Shown: positions 36,212 through 45,925 of the stretch, piece after piece
Layout of the letters: each line of letters begins with the position of its first letter
Numbering within the stretch: position 1 is the stretch's first letter
Assembly: GCF_002128405.1 (NCBI RefSeq)
Contig: NZ_NETJ01000005.1
Coordinates: forward strand, 186,001 to 250,000
Reading direction: 5' to 3'
DNA: 64,000 nucleotides
From: Gottfriedia solisilvae
GTDB taxonomy: Bacteria > Bacillota > Bacilli > Bacillales > Bacillaceae_G
Notes under the pieces: generated by a model
The model's input: the letters and a program-made list of their open reading frames with translations, nothing else
The model's database searches: none
Told to the model about the DNA's origin: nothing
Made by a program: the position numbers and the translations under genes

Positions 36212-36235
36212 AGATTGAATTGAAGGTGGTAATAC

Positions 36236-36841
36236 TTGAGAATAACTAGGATATTATTTTACGTTATTGGGTTATTAATTTTGACATTGGGAATTAGTTT
36301 AGCAATTACAGCAGGAAAAGGTGCAAGTGCTTGGGATGCATTAGCAGTAGGTGAATCGACAACTTTTGGGTTAACAGTTGGTACATGGATTATTATTAAT
36401 TCGTCTATTCTTCTATTTGTAAATGCTTTTTTACAAAAGAAGAGACCTGATTGGCTAGCTGCAATCACATTTATTTTAATTGGCAGGTTTCTTGATTTAT
36501 GGTTATATATTGATTTAGAGCATATATTTGATGCGAATACATATACAAGATATCTACAATTAATTTTATCTATTTTCGCTATGACCTTAGGTATTGCGAT
36601 ATATTTACAAGCAAAATTCCCTTTAAGTCCGATTGATGATTTAATGATCTCTTTAAATAAACGTTTTGGCGTTAGTTTAGGAGTAGCTAAGACAATTGGT
36701 GAAGTATTTGCTTTAGTCATTGCGTTTTTGTTACATGGCCCTATTGGAATTGGAACATTATTAATCACGTTTAGTATTGGTCCGATTTTGCAACGGATTA
36801 GAATCCCAATCGAAAAACTGTATATAAAACTTATTACGTAA
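36236..36841 (+). CDS. YczE/YyaS/YitT-type membrane protein
   Basis: 201 residues, TTG start behind GAAGGTGG. It has five to six hydrophobic segments with a 'GKGASAWDALAVG' loop near residue 24-36 and 'PLSPIDDLMISL' near 129, the pattern of the YczE family of integral membrane proteins of unknown function. It starts 24 bp after the antiporter gene, so the two likely form a transcription unit. No transport substrate can be deduced. Confidence 0.75.
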   Translation: MRITRILFYVIGLLILTLGISLAITAGKGASAWDALAVGESTTFGLTVGTWIIINSSILLFVNAFLQKKRPDWLAAITFILIGRFLDLWLYIDLEHIFDANTYTRYLQLILSIFAMTLGIAIYLQAKFPLSPIDDLMISLNKRFGVSLGVAKTIGEVFALVIAFLLHGPIGIGTLLITFSIGPILQRIRIPIEKLYIKLIT

Positions 36842-36956
36842 GAAAAAATTTTTGACATGTAATTTTGAAAAAGTGAATAATCACAAATACATATATTTAC
36901 AAAATATGTTCATGCTAAGAATAAACTAATTTCTTTATACCGAAAGGGGCATGAAC

Positions 36957-37760
36957 ATGTCTAAATGGGTAAAGCCATTCATACTGTTAAATATAGTTTT
37001 TTTAGTTATTTTATTAACAAATTTACAACATACTGATGCGGCGAAACCAGAAGTAAATGTCCCAAGTTTTGCTGCAAATGTGTCGAAAGAAAATACTTAT
37101 CCAAATCCATCTCAAGATTTACCAGAGTTACAACCAGGAGAATTTGCTAAGCAATTACTTAAATCCTCCAATGTAAAAATTGAAAATCCAAATCTGATTC
37201 GTATGTTTAATGAGTCTTCAGTTGGAAGAGCTCCGTTTGCAGTTGGATATAATGCAAAGATTTTTTTAGGAGTATGGCCATTAAATTATGAATCAAATGA
37301 AACAACTGTAAATTGGCAATACAAAAAAATAAATACGAATTATCTTGATAATCGTGGTGAAAAGAACTATAAGCGCGTTAAATATTATCAAAACGCTCAA
37401 CATATTATTCGTGGAGGTTTAACTTCAAAAGTACGTGATTCTGACGATGTCATCAATTTAATGATGCATAGAGCTTCAGAAAAAACTACGCTACCTTTGG
37501 CGTTTCAAACTGTTATTGGAGCTGGGACTAAGAATGAAAGAGTGTATAATGTGCCACCAAAACAACTTGGTTATTTATACACATATGCTCCAGCTGTAAA
37601 TGAAAAAGGTAAAGTAACTTTTGGAGAAGTTTACTTAATTTTAAAAGGGAACAAAAAAACACTTCAAGTTAAAAATGTAGTTTCTCAAGGAATCGGTGCA
37701 TGGATTCCAGTACAAGATTATGTTTCGTTTGGATATATTGCAACGTCTCAGCCAAAGTAA
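36957..37760 (+). CDS. yfkD: YfkD-like exported protein
   Basis: About 267 residues. The ATG at 36957 lies 7 nt after AAAGGGG; another in-frame ATG lies at 36951. A signal segment (residues ~5-25, ending 'TDAA') is followed by a soluble domain of ~240 residues, with 'SVGRAPFAVGYNAKIFLGVWPLNYES' region near 88-113. The synteny (after yfkE, before yfkAB) and size support YfkD of B. subtilis, a protein of unknown function. It has its own promoter gap of ~110 bp. Confidence 0.8.
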   Translation: MSKWVKPFILLNIVFLVILLTNLQHTDAAKPEVNVPSFAANVSKENTYPNPSQDLPELQPGEFAKQLLKSSNVKIENPNLIRMFNESSVGRAPFAVGYNAKIFLGVWPLNYESNETTVNWQYKKINTNYLDNRGEKNYKRVKYYQNAQHIIRGGLTSKVRDSDDVINLMMHRASEKTTLPLAFQTVIGAGTKNERVYNVPPKQLGYLYTYAPAVNEKGKVTFGEVYLILKGNKKTLQVKNVVSQGIGAWIPVQDYVSFGYIATSQPK

Positions 37761-37846
37761 AATATAGATCATAATAAAGAAGGGCAGGCTTACTACTTTA
37801 TAGTTTAAGTTTGTTCTTTTTTAGTTTTAATGGGGAGAGTGTCAAA

Positions 37847-39127
37847 ATGAAATTAATTTTATCTTCGGTCCAATGGACACTTTTTATATTAGCAGGAAGT
37901 ATTGTTGCTCCTATTTCAATTGCCTCCATGTACGGGTTAAACGGAATGGAAACAGTTGAATATGTACAAAGAACATTATTTGTTCTGGGGATTGCTGGGA
38001 TTTTACAGGCATGGAAAGGTCACAGATTACCGATTCAAGAAGGTCCAGCAGGTTTATGGTGGAGTGTTATCACATTATATGCAGGTCTAGGGGTTATTTT
38101 ATACGGGTCACATATTCAAACACTTCAAGTTATACAATTTGCATTTTTATTGAGCGGTTTGATTTTCCTAATATTAGGTTTTTTAGGTTCTATTCAAAAA
38201 ATCGCTAATTTAATAACACCCGTCGTTGTCAGTACATATTTAATTTTACTTGTGGCTCAGCTAAGTGGTTCATTCATAAAAGGAATGTATGGATTAAGTA
38301 GAGTGAACAGCTCAGTTAATTTAAAAGTATTGGGTCTATCAGCTTTTATCGTTATACTTTCAATCTTTTTATCAAAACACCCGAAGCTCGGTCAGTTTTC
38401 AATCCTGATTAGTTTAATTTTAGGTTGGGTATTATTTTATGTATTCGATGTTTCAAATTCGATTCAGCATGTGGATTCCATTTTCAAAATACCAGAAATA
38501 TTTGCGTTTGGAAAACCAATTTTTAAAGGAAACATGATTGTATTAATCATTGTCATTACTTTTTTATTGTTAGCAAATATGTTGGCTTCCATTAAGGTTG
38601 TACAAATAGTGATGAAAAAGCAAGGTGTTAGCTTTAAAGCAGATATATACAATTCATCTGGTAAAATGGCAGGGGTGATCCATCTGATAGGGGGCCTATT
38701 TTCTGCTATTGGTGCAGTTCCAATTTCAGGTACAGCGGGTTTTATTGAAAACACTAAACTAACAAAAAAAATGCCATTTATCTATGGGTCCATTATCATC
38801 ATTATCATCAGTCTAATTTCTCCTCTTACCGCTTTTGTATCTTCAATTCCAGAAGCAGTCGGATATGCAGCAATTTTCCCTGTGTTTTCAAGCATATTGA
38901 CTTTAGCCTTTAATGAGTTAAACGCTATTGAAAATAAAAAGATTGCTTATGAAATTGTAAGTGTTTCTGTTTTTATTGGCATTGGGGCAATGTTTGTGCC
39001 ATTAGATTCATTCGCGTCTCTATCGCCAACTTTAGCTTCAATCTTTAGTAATGGATTGGTTTTTGGGACGATTATTGCATTGATTTTTGAGCAATTACAA
39101 AAAAGAAAATCAAATATAAAAGGATAA
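37847..39127 (+). CDS. Purine/pyrimidine permease (NCS2 family)
   Basis: About 426 residues from the ATG at 37847, behind GGGGAGAG. About twelve to fourteen membrane helices. The N-terminal 'QWTLFILAGSIVAPISIA' and the mid-protein 'QEGPAGLWWSVI' and 'SAIGAVPISGTAGFIENT' (near residue 278-297) are the NCS2 substrate-site segments. The family imports uracil, xanthine, uric acid or guanine with H+ or Na+. The substrate is not resolved. No purine riboswitch is visible in the ~85 bp upstream. Confidence 0.87.
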   Translation: MKLILSSVQWTLFILAGSIVAPISIASMYGLNGMETVEYVQRTLFVLGIAGILQAWKGHRLPIQEGPAGLWWSVITLYAGLGVILYGSHIQTLQVIQFAFLLSGLIFLILGFLGSIQKIANLITPVVVSTYLILLVAQLSGSFIKGMYGLSRVNSSVNLKVLGLSAFIVILSIFLSKHPKLGQFSILISLILGWVLFYVFDVSNSIQHVDSIFKIPEIFAFGKPIFKGNMIVLIIVITFLLLANMLASIKVVQIVMKKQGVSFKADIYNSSGKMAGVIHLIGGLFSAIGAVPISGTAGFIENTKLTKKMPFIYGSIIIIIISLISPLTAFVSSIPEAVGYAAIFPVFSSILTLAFNELNAIENKKIAYEIVSVSVFIGIGAMFVPLDSFASLSPTLASIFSNGLVFGTIIALIFEQLQKRKSNIKG

Positions 39128-39150
39128 CTAAGATTCTTAACGCTAAACAA

Positions 39151-39201
39151 AAAGATCCCTTTTAAGTAGTGGAAACACATTCTACTAAAAGGGATTTTTT
39201 A
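39151..39201. terminator. Bidirectional terminator between permease and yfkAB
   Basis: GATCCCTTTTAAGTAG and CTACTAAAAGGGAT pair around a 14-nt loop; T6 on the right and an A-run on the left. Confidence 0.88.
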
Positions 39202-39204
39202 TCA

Positions 39205-40326
39205 TTATTTAGATAGCTTTGTCTTTTTAATTGTAAAATCTGTATTTGGATAATAGCTATTTTTCACAAGAATATTAGGTCCAAGACATTGAACAGCTGG
39301 GCAGTGACAACTTAATTCAGCAGCAGTTTTTGAAGCTGACCAAGTATCATATGCTTGTTGTAATGTATTTTCTTGTATGTTTCCTAAGTGAGGCACATCA
39401 CCAAAGTCAGTTACGATAATGCTACCATCAAATATATTTACATTTAATCGTGAGCGTCCATCAGGGTCATTACGTAATGTAACATTTTTACTAGAGTATA
39501 GTTTCTGGATGATTTCTAAATCTTGTTGGTTATCACTACATGGATAAAAAGGTAATGTTCCAAAAAGCATCCACGTATCTTGGTCGCGTACATTTAATAA
39601 TGTTGAAATTGCTTCTCGAAGTTCCTCTTTAGTTAGTACTTCTAAGTTACTTGCAAAATCGCTTGGATACATAGGGTGTACTTCATGACGTTGGCATTTC
39701 ATCTCTTCTACGATTTGACGATGAATTTTTTCTAAATAAGGAAGTGTACGTTTATTTAACATTGTTTCAGCGGAAACCATTACGCCTGCTTCAACTAGGC
39801 GTCGGCTATTTTCAATCATATTATCAAATAGTTTTGCACGTTGTTCGTAAGTAGGCTTACGTTCCATCATGGCAAATCCTGCTTCTACAAATTCGTCAAC
39901 AGTGCCCCAGTTATGTGAAATATGTAATACGTCTAAGTAAGGAATAATTTTTTCATAACGTCCAAAATCTAATGTAAGATTTGAATTGATCTGTGTGCGA
40001 ACACCACGTTCATGAGCATACTTTAATAATGGTACAACATAGTTATCAACCATTTTATTTGAAAGCATCGGCTCTCCACCAGTAATACTAATACAACGTA
40101 AGTGCTCAATTTCTTCTAAACGATGTAATATTAAATCGATGGGTAATGCATTAGGATCCTTTGGTTGTAGTGTATATCCTACCGCACAATGCTCACATCT
40201 CATATTGCAGATGGTTGTCGTTGTAAATTCTACATTTGTTAGTATGTTTTTCCCATACTCTTCTACATCCATATATGCTTCCCAAGGATCATAAATAGGT
40301 GTAATTTGTTGCAATACATTTTTCAT
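39205..40326 (-). CDS. yfkAB: Radical SAM/CxCxxxxC motif protein YfkAB
   Basis: 373 residues. The radical-SAM cluster motif is 'CNMRCEHC' near residue 40 (Cys-x3-Cys-x2-Cys). The C-terminal CxCxxxxC signature is 'CHCPAVQC' near 343-350. 'SITGGEPML' near 79-87 is the SAM-binding loop. These two cysteine groups define the YfkAB family, whose reaction is unknown. It is a single fused gene, in the same order as yfkAB in B. subtilis. The AAGGAGTC RBS follows a stable leader hairpin. Confidence 0.92.
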   Translation of the reverse strand: MKNVLQQITPIYDPWEAYMDVEEYGKNILTNVEFTTTTICNMRCEHCAVGYTLQPKDPNALPIDLILHRLEEIEHLRCISITGGEPMLSNKMVDNYVVPLLKYAHERGVRTQINSNLTLDFGRYEKIIPYLDVLHISHNWGTVDEFVEAGFAMMERKPTYEQRAKLFDNMIENSRRLVEAGVMVSAETMLNKRTLPYLEKIHRQIVEEMKCQRHEVHPMYPSDFASNLEVLTKEELREAISTLLNVRDQDTWMLFGTLPFYPCSDNQQDLEIIQKLYSSKNVTLRNDPDGRSRLNVNIFDGSIIVTDFGDVPHLGNIQENTLQQAYDTWSASKTAAELSCHCPAVQCLGPNILVKNSYYPNTDFTIKKTKLSK

Positions 40327-40345
40327 AAAAAGACTCCTTCAGGTG

Positions 40346-40364
40346 CTTTTGCACCTATCAGTGA
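40346..40364 (-). promoter_or_regulatory. Leader hairpin immediately before the yfkAB RBS
   Basis: On the minus strand, AGGTGC AAAA GCACCT forms a 6-bp GC-rich stem-loop that ends 1-3 nt before GAAGGAG. It could tune translation; no known riboswitch class was recognised. Confidence 0.4.
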
Positions 40365-40515
40365 TAAATAGTATAAATTGATTTTTCCTCAACTATTATA
40401 AGTAAGAAAAGTGAGGATTGTATAGAAATAAATTTTAAAATATGTCGAAATGCTACGATATATAGACAGAGAAGGGTATAATAAATTGTAAAATGTAGAA
40501 GAGGAGTGTAGATTC

Positions 40516-40686
40516 GTGGCAAACTCAGTTGAGCAATTATCATACATTAAAGAACGTTTTCATTCAGTTATGGAAACAATTGAATCGTTAGAAGCAGAAG
40601 AAATTAGTTTAGATGAATTAGATCAATTATTATCAGTGTTAGATGATATTGAGAGTAAATGTCGTGAAGTGAATCAAGTAGATTAA
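40516..40686 (+). CDS. yfjT: SE1561/YfjT-like small protein
   Basis: A 56-residue acidic protein, GTG start 9 nt after GAGGAG. It begins 'MANSVEQLSYIKERFHSVME' and has the acidic helix 'ISLDELDQLLSVLDDIESKC'. It resembles the SE1561 family of small Firmicutes proteins of unknown function. The position between yfkAB and pdaA is where B. subtilis carries yfjT, so that symbol is used with moderate certainty. A hairpin terminator directly follows, so it is monocistronic. Confidence 0.78.
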   Translation: MANSVEQLSYIKERFHSVMETIESLEAEEISLDELDQLLSVLDDIESKCREVNQVD

Positions 40687-40710
40687 AGTCCATATCAATG
40701 GGCTTTTTTT
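40685..40710 (+). terminator. Terminator of the yfjT-like gene
   Basis: AAAGTCCAT ATCA ATGGGCTTT, a 9-bp stem with one G-U pair and a T-run. Confidence 0.8.
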
Positions 40711-40808
40711 CATGAATGGAACGTTTTATACAACCGTTTATAAGAAATTGTATTATAATGAAAAGGGGAAAATTCTTTCTTTTTTATAAAGGGTTGAGGG
40801 GGAGCAGT

Positions 40809-42332
40809 ATGCAACAGTTACAAGAAAGTATATATCAGTTAATTGTAGAAACATCAACGAACCTACCGAAGGATGTGCGTAAAGCCATTCGACAAGCAAA
40901 AGCTAATGAAAGTGCTGGTACAAGAAGTGCCATCGCATTGGAAACGATTACAAATAATATTATGATGGCTGAGGGTGACGTTTCACCGATTTGTCAGGAT
41001 ACTGGTATGCCTACATTTAAAGTGAAAACTCCAGTTGGTGTAAACCAGCTTGAAATAAAAAAAGCGATCTTTGCAGCAATGGAACAAGCAACAAAAGACG
41101 GAAAGCTTCGTCCAAATTCAGTTGATTCGTTGTTTGGTAAAAACAGTGGAAATAATTTAGGACCAGGCACACCTGTTATTAAATTCGAACAGCATGAAAA
41201 CGATTATATTGATATTCGCTTAATCTTAAAAGGTGGCGGATGTGAAAATAAAAACATTCAATACAGTCTTCCTTGTGAATTAGAAGGTCTTGGTAAAGCA
41301 GGTCGTGATTTAGATGGAATTCGTAAATGTATTCTGCACAGTGTTTATCAAGCACAAGGACAAGGGTGTAGTGCAGGATTTATAGGAGTAGGGATCGGTG
41401 GAGACCGTACGAGCGGGTACGAACTTGCGAAGGATCAACTATTCCGTTTAACTGATGATGTGAATCCAATTGAAGAGCTTAAAGCAATGGAAGAATATAT
41501 TCTAGAAAATGCAAATAAGCTTGGTGTCGGAACGATGGGCTTTGGTGGAGAAACTACCTTACTAGGTTGTAAAATTGGTGTAATCAACCGTCTACCAGCA
41601 AGTTTCTTTGTGTCTGTAGCATATAACTGTTGGGCTTTCCGTCGTTTAGGTATGAAAATTAATGCGGAGTCTGGTGAAATTTCAGAATGGATTTATCGTG
41701 ATGGAGAAGAAATAAGCTTTACTAACGAAACAAATGAATCAGGTGAACAGCCGCGTGAAGTGAAATTAGTGGCTCCTATTACTGAAGAACAAATTCGCGA
41801 GCTTCGAGTTGGCGATGTAGTTTCGATTAGTGGCATGATGTACACTGGCCGTGACGCAATCCATCATCATTTAAATGACCATGATTCTCCAGTAGATTTA
41901 AATGGTCAAATTATCTATCACTGTGGACCTGTAGTTGTAAAAGACACAGACGGAAATTATCAAATTAAAGCTGCAGGACCAACAACAAGTATTCGTGAGG
42001 AGCCATATCAAGGTGATATCATGAAAAAATTTGGCATTCGCGCAGTAATTGGTAAAGGTGGTATGGGTGCAAAAACATTAAAAGCATTAGGAGAACATGG
42101 TGGTGTTTACTTAAATGCAATTGGTGGAGCAGCGCAATATTACGCACAATGTATTAAAGAAGTAAAAGGTGTCGACTTACTAGAATTTGGTATTCCAGAG
42201 GCAATGTGGCATCTTCAAGTTGAAGACTTTAAAGCGGTTGTAACAATGGATTCTCATGGAAATTCATTGCATCAAGAAGTTGATCAAGATTCTCTTCAAA
42301 AGCTAGCAACTATGGCTGAAAAAGTATTTTAA
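40809..42332 (+). CDS. fumA: Fumarate hydratase, class I (iron-sulfur)
   Basis: About 507 residues from the ATG at 40809, behind GAGGGGGAGC; the upstream in-frame extension is not supported. The N-terminal alpha domain has 'ISPICQDTGMPTF'-type sequence with cluster Cys near residue 60, 'GGGCENKN' near 143 and 'GIGGDRTSGYELAK' near 197. The C-terminal beta domain has 'HHHLNDHDSP' and 'GPTTSIREEPYQ' near 400. Both domains are in one chain, as in FumA/FumB. It interconverts fumarate and malate with a labile 4Fe-4S cluster. Confidence 0.93.
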   Translation: MQQLQESIYQLIVETSTNLPKDVRKAIRQAKANESAGTRSAIALETITNNIMMAEGDVSPICQDTGMPTFKVKTPVGVNQLEIKKAIFAAMEQATKDGKLRPNSVDSLFGKNSGNNLGPGTPVIKFEQHENDYIDIRLILKGGGCENKNIQYSLPCELEGLGKAGRDLDGIRKCILHSVYQAQGQGCSAGFIGVGIGGDRTSGYELAKDQLFRLTDDVNPIEELKAMEEYILENANKLGVGTMGFGGETTLLGCKIGVINRLPASFFVSVAYNCWAFRRLGMKINAESGEISEWIYRDGEEISFTNETNESGEQPREVKLVAPITEEQIRELRVGDVVSISGMMYTGRDAIHHHLNDHDSPVDLNGQIIYHCGPVVVKDTDGNYQIKAAGPTTSIREEPYQGDIMKKFGIRAVIGKGGMGAKTLKALGEHGGVYLNAIGGAAQYYAQCIKEVKGVDLLEFGIPEAMWHLQVEDFKAVVTMDSHGNSLHQEVDQDSLQKLATMAEKVF

Positions 42333-42343
42333 TATGTATTGAT

Positions 42344-42383
42344 AAAAAGCAATGTTATTCGATTGAATAACATTGCTTTTTTG
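42344..42383 (+). terminator. Terminator of fumarase gene
   Basis: AAAAAGCAATGTTATTC and GAATAACATTGCTTTTT pair almost fully around a short loop, with T6. Confidence 0.93.
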
Positions 42384-42502
42384 TACCTGAGACTAAGAAA
42401 GGGAATATATAAGCATCTATTTTAGTTTTCAAAGATAAAAAGTTTATTTCTTTCATATTTCTAACGTATTTACAAATACTACAAAAAAGTGAGGTGAATG
42501 AA

Positions 42503-43309
42503 TTGAGAAAGTTGGCAAGCTATGTTGCTTTAAGTATCGCTTTTTTCTTGGTAACACCACTATCGACGTTTGCATATAGTAATGTCCCTCAGCATTGGGG
42601 AATTGCTCGCACAAAAAATGAGGTACCTCCAGATGCCGGAGCAGCATTTAATAAGATGCTAGAAAACACAGGATCGGTCTATTTAGGCAATACATCTAAA
42701 AAGGATATTTATTTAACCTTTGATAATGGATATGAAAATGGTTTTACACCAAAATTTTTAGATGTGTTGAAAAAGCATGATGTACCAGCAACTTTTTTTA
42801 TTACAGGTCATTATATTAAAACAAATCCGGAATTAGTCAAACGGATGGTGAATGAAGGTCATATTGTCGGTAATCATTCATGGAGTCACCCTGATATGAC
42901 AACTATTAGTGATGATAAGATCCTGCAGGAATTAGAACAGGTGAAAATGGCATATCAAGAATTAACTGGACGAGACGATATGAAATATTTCCGTCCTGCC
43001 CGTGGCATTTTTAGTGAACGTACACTAGCAGTTGTTAACAAAGCAGGGTATGATAATATATTTTGGTCTCTTGCCTATGTAGATTGGAAAATCGATCAAC
43101 AACGTGGTTGGAAATATGCTTATGATAATGTGATGAAGCTCATTCATCCAGGAGCAGTAATCTTAATGCATACTGTATCTAAAGATAACGCAGAAGCAAT
43201 GGATGCAGTTATCACCGCCTTACATAAAAGAGGCTACACATTTAGAAGTTTGGATGATTTAATGATGGAACGAAGCGGATTTAATCCATATTTTTATGTT
43301 CCAAAATAA
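42503..43309 (+). CDS. pdaA: Polysaccharide deacetylase PdaA (delta-lactam formation)
   Basis: About 268 residues. TTG at 42503 is preferred, 6 nt after GAGGTG; GTG at 42494 overlaps that RBS. A signal peptide is followed by the NodB deacetylase domain. The motif 1 segment reads 'IYLTFDNGYENG' (Asp-Asn replaces Asp-Asp, as in PdaA). Motif 2 is 'GNHSWSHPDM' near 128, motif 3 'YFRPARGIFS' near 162, and the His motif is 'VILMHTVSKDN'. It removes N-acetyl from muramic acid during spore cortex maturation, so the host makes endospores. Confidence 0.93.
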   Translation: MRKLASYVALSIAFFLVTPLSTFAYSNVPQHWGIARTKNEVPPDAGAAFNKMLENTGSVYLGNTSKKDIYLTFDNGYENGFTPKFLDVLKKHDVPATFFITGHYIKTNPELVKRMVNEGHIVGNHSWSHPDMTTISDDKILQELEQVKMAYQELTGRDDMKYFRPARGIFSERTLAVVNKAGYDNIFWSLAYVDWKIDQQRGWKYAYDNVMKLIHPGAVILMHTVSKDNAEAMDAVITALHKRGYTFRSLDDLMMERSGFNPYFYVPK

Positions 43310-43356
43310 GTTGCTGTATAAAAAACATATCATTTAATACATTACCCTTAAATCCC

Positions 43357-43388
43357 AAAAAAGCTTGGTTAGTCCCCAAGCTTTTTTT
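43357..43388 (+). terminator. Terminator of pdaA
   Basis: AAAAAAGCTTGG and CCAAGCTTTTTT around a 7-nt loop. Confidence 0.9.
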
Positions 43389-43498
43389 GTCGTTCAATTT
43401 GATATTGCATTCTCTAGTTTTTTATTTATACTGAAATTTCTTCGATGGTTCAGCTTGTGCTATAATACTCAACAGAGTATTAAAGGAGGAAACGGAAA

Positions 43499-44359
43499 AT
43501 GTGGAAGGAAGAGGTAGCATTAAAAACACCGTATCAATGGGATGAAGTTCTAAAAAGATTAGAACATGAGCCTACTTTCTCAGTCCATTCGGCAGAGAAA
43601 CGCTTAAGTATTCCTTTGTATATTGACGGTGATTATGCAGTTGTAAAGGTTAAAAGGATAAGTGATGATCCGGTATTGTTTGAAATAAATAGTGGGCACC
43701 ATAATAAAGAAAAAATTCTTGAAGAAGTTTATACTATTTTGCAATTGGAAACTCAATTTGAAGAATTACATCATCATTTAAGTCAGACTACCATTTCACC
43801 TCTTATAGACCAATTCGCACACACACCAATTACCGTTTCTAATGATCCTTTTGCATGTTTGATTTCGTGTATTATTCATCAACAAATTCAACGAAGCTTT
43901 GCGATACAAGTAACAAAGAGATTTGTTCGAATGTATGGAGAGCGAGTTGAAAATGCTTGGTTTTTTCCTTCTCCAGAAAAAATTGCATCTTTAACAATCG
44001 AAGAATTAAGGGATTTGCAGCTCAGCGTTCGAAAAGCTGAATATATGATCGGAATCGCAAAAGCCTGGAGTGAAGGAACTTTGAGGCATGAAGAATATAG
44101 AGACCTACCATCTGAAGAAATTGGAAAAGAGCTACTTAAACTAAAAGGAGTCGGACCATGGACGGTCGAAAACTTTCTCCTATTTGGTTTAGGAAGAAAA
44201 GACATTTTTCCAGTTGGAGATGTAGGTATTCAAATAGCACTTCAAAAACTGTTAAATTTAGATGAAAAACCTTCTAAAGAGATAATGGAATATGTAAAAG
44301 AGCAAGCTTCACCGTATGGAAGCTATGCAGCACTGTATCTTTGGAAGAGCATAGAATAA
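43499..44359 (+). CDS. yfjP: DNA-3-methyladenine glycosylase (AlkA-like, YfjP)
   Basis: 286 residues, RBS AAAGGAGG. Helix-hairpin-helix DNA glycosylase: 'LLKLKGVGPWTVENFLLFG' near residue 211-229 is the HhH, and 'IFPVGDVGIQIAL' near 236 holds the catalytic Asp. The N-terminal ~100 residues correspond to the AlkA accessory domain. It excises alkylated purines in base-excision repair. It lies 14 bp before the rRNA methyltransferase gene, the same order as yfjP-yfjO in B. subtilis. Confidence 0.9.
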   Translation: MWKEEVALKTPYQWDEVLKRLEHEPTFSVHSAEKRLSIPLYIDGDYAVVKVKRISDDPVLFEINSGHHNKEKILEEVYTILQLETQFEELHHHLSQTTISPLIDQFAHTPITVSNDPFACLISCIIHQQIQRSFAIQVTKRFVRMYGERVENAWFFPSPEKIASLTIEELRDLQLSVRKAEYMIGIAKAWSEGTLRHEEYRDLPSEEIGKELLKLKGVGPWTVENFLLFGLGRKDIFPVGDVGIQIALQKLLNLDEKPSKEIMEYVKEQASPYGSYAALYLWKSIE

Positions 44360-44373
44360 TGGAGTTGTAAACA

Positions 44374-45753
44374 ATGAGTAATCAATTAACAAATAAATTA
44401 GAGGTTGGACAAAGCTTCCCAATTACAATTAAACGGATTGGTATTAATGGGGAAGGTGTTGGATATTTCAAGCGACAAGTTGTTTTCATCAAAGGTGCTT
44501 TACCAGGTGAAGAAGTAGTTGCTGAAGTAACAAATGTACGAAATGGTTTTGCAGAGGGTAAAATTCAAAGAATACGAAAAGCATCAGCTGATCGAGTAGA
44601 ACCGACTTGTAAAATTTATGATAAATGCGGTGGATGTCAAATTCAGCATGCTTCATATGAAGGTCAGCTTGGATATAAAAAAGACATCGTCGTTCAAGCG
44701 ATGGAAAAGTACGCGAAGGATTTATTAGAAAAAACACCAATTAGAGAAACAATTGGCATGGATCATCCATGGAATTACCGTAACAAAAGCCAGCTTCAAA
44801 CTGGACTGGAAAAAAACAAAATCATTGCTGGTTTGTATTCTCAAAACTCGCATAATGTTGTAGACATCGGCCATTGCCCAATTCAACATGAAGATTTAAA
44901 TAAAGTAACTGGTAAAGTGAAGAAAATCTTAACGCGATTAAATATTCCGGTTTATAATGAACGAAAAAATAAAGGTGTAATACGTACAATTGTAGCTAGA
45001 GTTGGCTTACGTACTGGTCAAATTCAATTAGTTTTAGTTACTGGCGCAAAGGAATTTCCTCAAAAAGCTGAATTAATTAGTGAAATTAAAAAGAGAATGC
45101 CTGAAGTAACAAGCTTAATGCAAAATATTAACAATCAAATGACTTCAGTTATTTTTGGACGTGAAACTGTTTATTTAGCAGGAGAAGAAGTCATCGAAGA
45201 AAAACTTGGTGATCTATCATTCGAACTATCAGCTAGAGCATTTTTCCAGTTGAATCCAGAACAAACTGTAAAACTATACGATGAAGTGAAAAAAGCAGCG
45301 GCTTTAACCGGAACAGAAAAAGTAGTAGACGCTTATTGTGGCGTAGGAACAATTGGACTATGGCTAGCAAAAGACGCAAAAGAAATTCGTGGAATGGATA
45401 TCACAAAAGAAGCCATCATTGATGCGAAACAAAATGCCTTAAGCCACGGCTTTACAAATACGCATTACGAAGCTGGACATGCAGAACAAGTTTTACCGAA
45501 ATGGTTAAGAGAAGGATGGAAACCAGATGTAATCATAACTGATCCACCTAGAACTGGCTGTGATGAAGAATTTTTAAAGACGGTATTAAAGATACAACCT
45601 AAGAAATTCGTTTACGTATCATGTAATCCTTCAACATTAGCTAGAGATTTAAAGGTGTTAAGTTCAGCATATGAAGTGAAATATTTACAGCCTGTTGATA
45701 TGTTTCCGCACACTAGTCATGTAGAATGTGTAGCTCAACTTGTTTTAAAGTAA
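44374..45753 (+). CDS. yfjO: 23S rRNA (uracil-5-)-methyltransferase, RumA/RlmD-like (YfjO)
   Basis: 459 residues. N-terminal TRAM domain ('[24 protein letters not shown]' region). The iron-sulfur cysteines are '[14 protein letters not shown]' near residue 77-90 plus the 'GHCPIQ' Cys near 169. The SAM domain has '[14 protein letters not shown]' near 315. The catalytic '[12 protein letters not shown]' and '[14 protein letters not shown]' lie near 390-425. It makes 5-methyluridine in 23S rRNA. Bacilli carry YefA (RlmCD) and YfjO paralogues; synteny supports YfjO. Likely co-transcribed with yfjP. Confidence 0.9.
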   Translation: MSNQLTNKLEVGQSFPITIKRIGINGEGVGYFKRQVVFIKGALPGEEVVAEVTNVRNGFAEGKIQRIRKASADRVEPTCKIYDKCGGCQIQHASYEGQLGYKKDIVVQAMEKYAKDLLEKTPIRETIGMDHPWNYRNKSQLQTGLEKNKIIAGLYSQNSHNVVDIGHCPIQHEDLNKVTGKVKKILTRLNIPVYNERKNKGVIRTIVARVGLRTGQIQLVLVTGAKEFPQKAELISEIKKRMPEVTSLMQNINNQMTSVIFGRETVYLAGEEVIEEKLGDLSFELSARAFFQLNPEQTVKLYDEVKKAAALTGTEKVVDAYCGVGTIGLWLAKDAKEIRGMDITKEAIIDAKQNALSHGFTNTHYEAGHAEQVLPKWLREGWKPDVIITDPPRTGCDEEFLKTVLKIQPKKFVYVSCNPSTLARDLKVLSSAYEVKYLQPVDMFPHTSHVECVAQLVLK

Positions 45754-45785
45754 GGCAGCAAGCCCTTATGGGCGCTGCCTTTTAT
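45751..45785 (+). terminator. Terminator of the yfjPO operon
   Basis: AAGGCAGC and GCTGCCTT enclose CCC TTAT GGG; T4 follows. Confidence 0.88.
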
Positions 45786-45878
45786 TTCATTAATAAAGAA
45801 TCTAGAAAATGATACTGTACCACTAATATTAGTAATAATGTGATTAACTAAAACGGTCAGCAACTTATGTTGGATCTA

Positions 45879-45925
45879 ACGTTTTAAAACGTATGGGGAA
45901 TGAAAGTGGAGGAAACACTTTCATT
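45879..45925. promoter_or_regulatory. Palindrome and perfect 10-bp hairpin upstream of dus
   Basis: ACGTTTTAAAACGT (45879-45892) is a perfect 14-bp dyad. AATGAAAGTG GAGGAAA CACTTTCATT (45899-45925) is a perfect 10-bp stem whose loop is SD-like. There is no U-tract, so it is not an intrinsic terminator. The function is unknown. Confidence 0.5.

Noticed and set aside
35158-36858. Long antisense frames opposite the antiporter and YczE-type genes
   Set aside because: They mirror membrane-protein genes with strong RBS and family motifs; antisense translations show no domain.
37761-37846. Purine riboswitch before the NCS2 permease
   Set aside because: The gap is only ~85 bp and lacks the three-way-junction core and loop-loop motifs.
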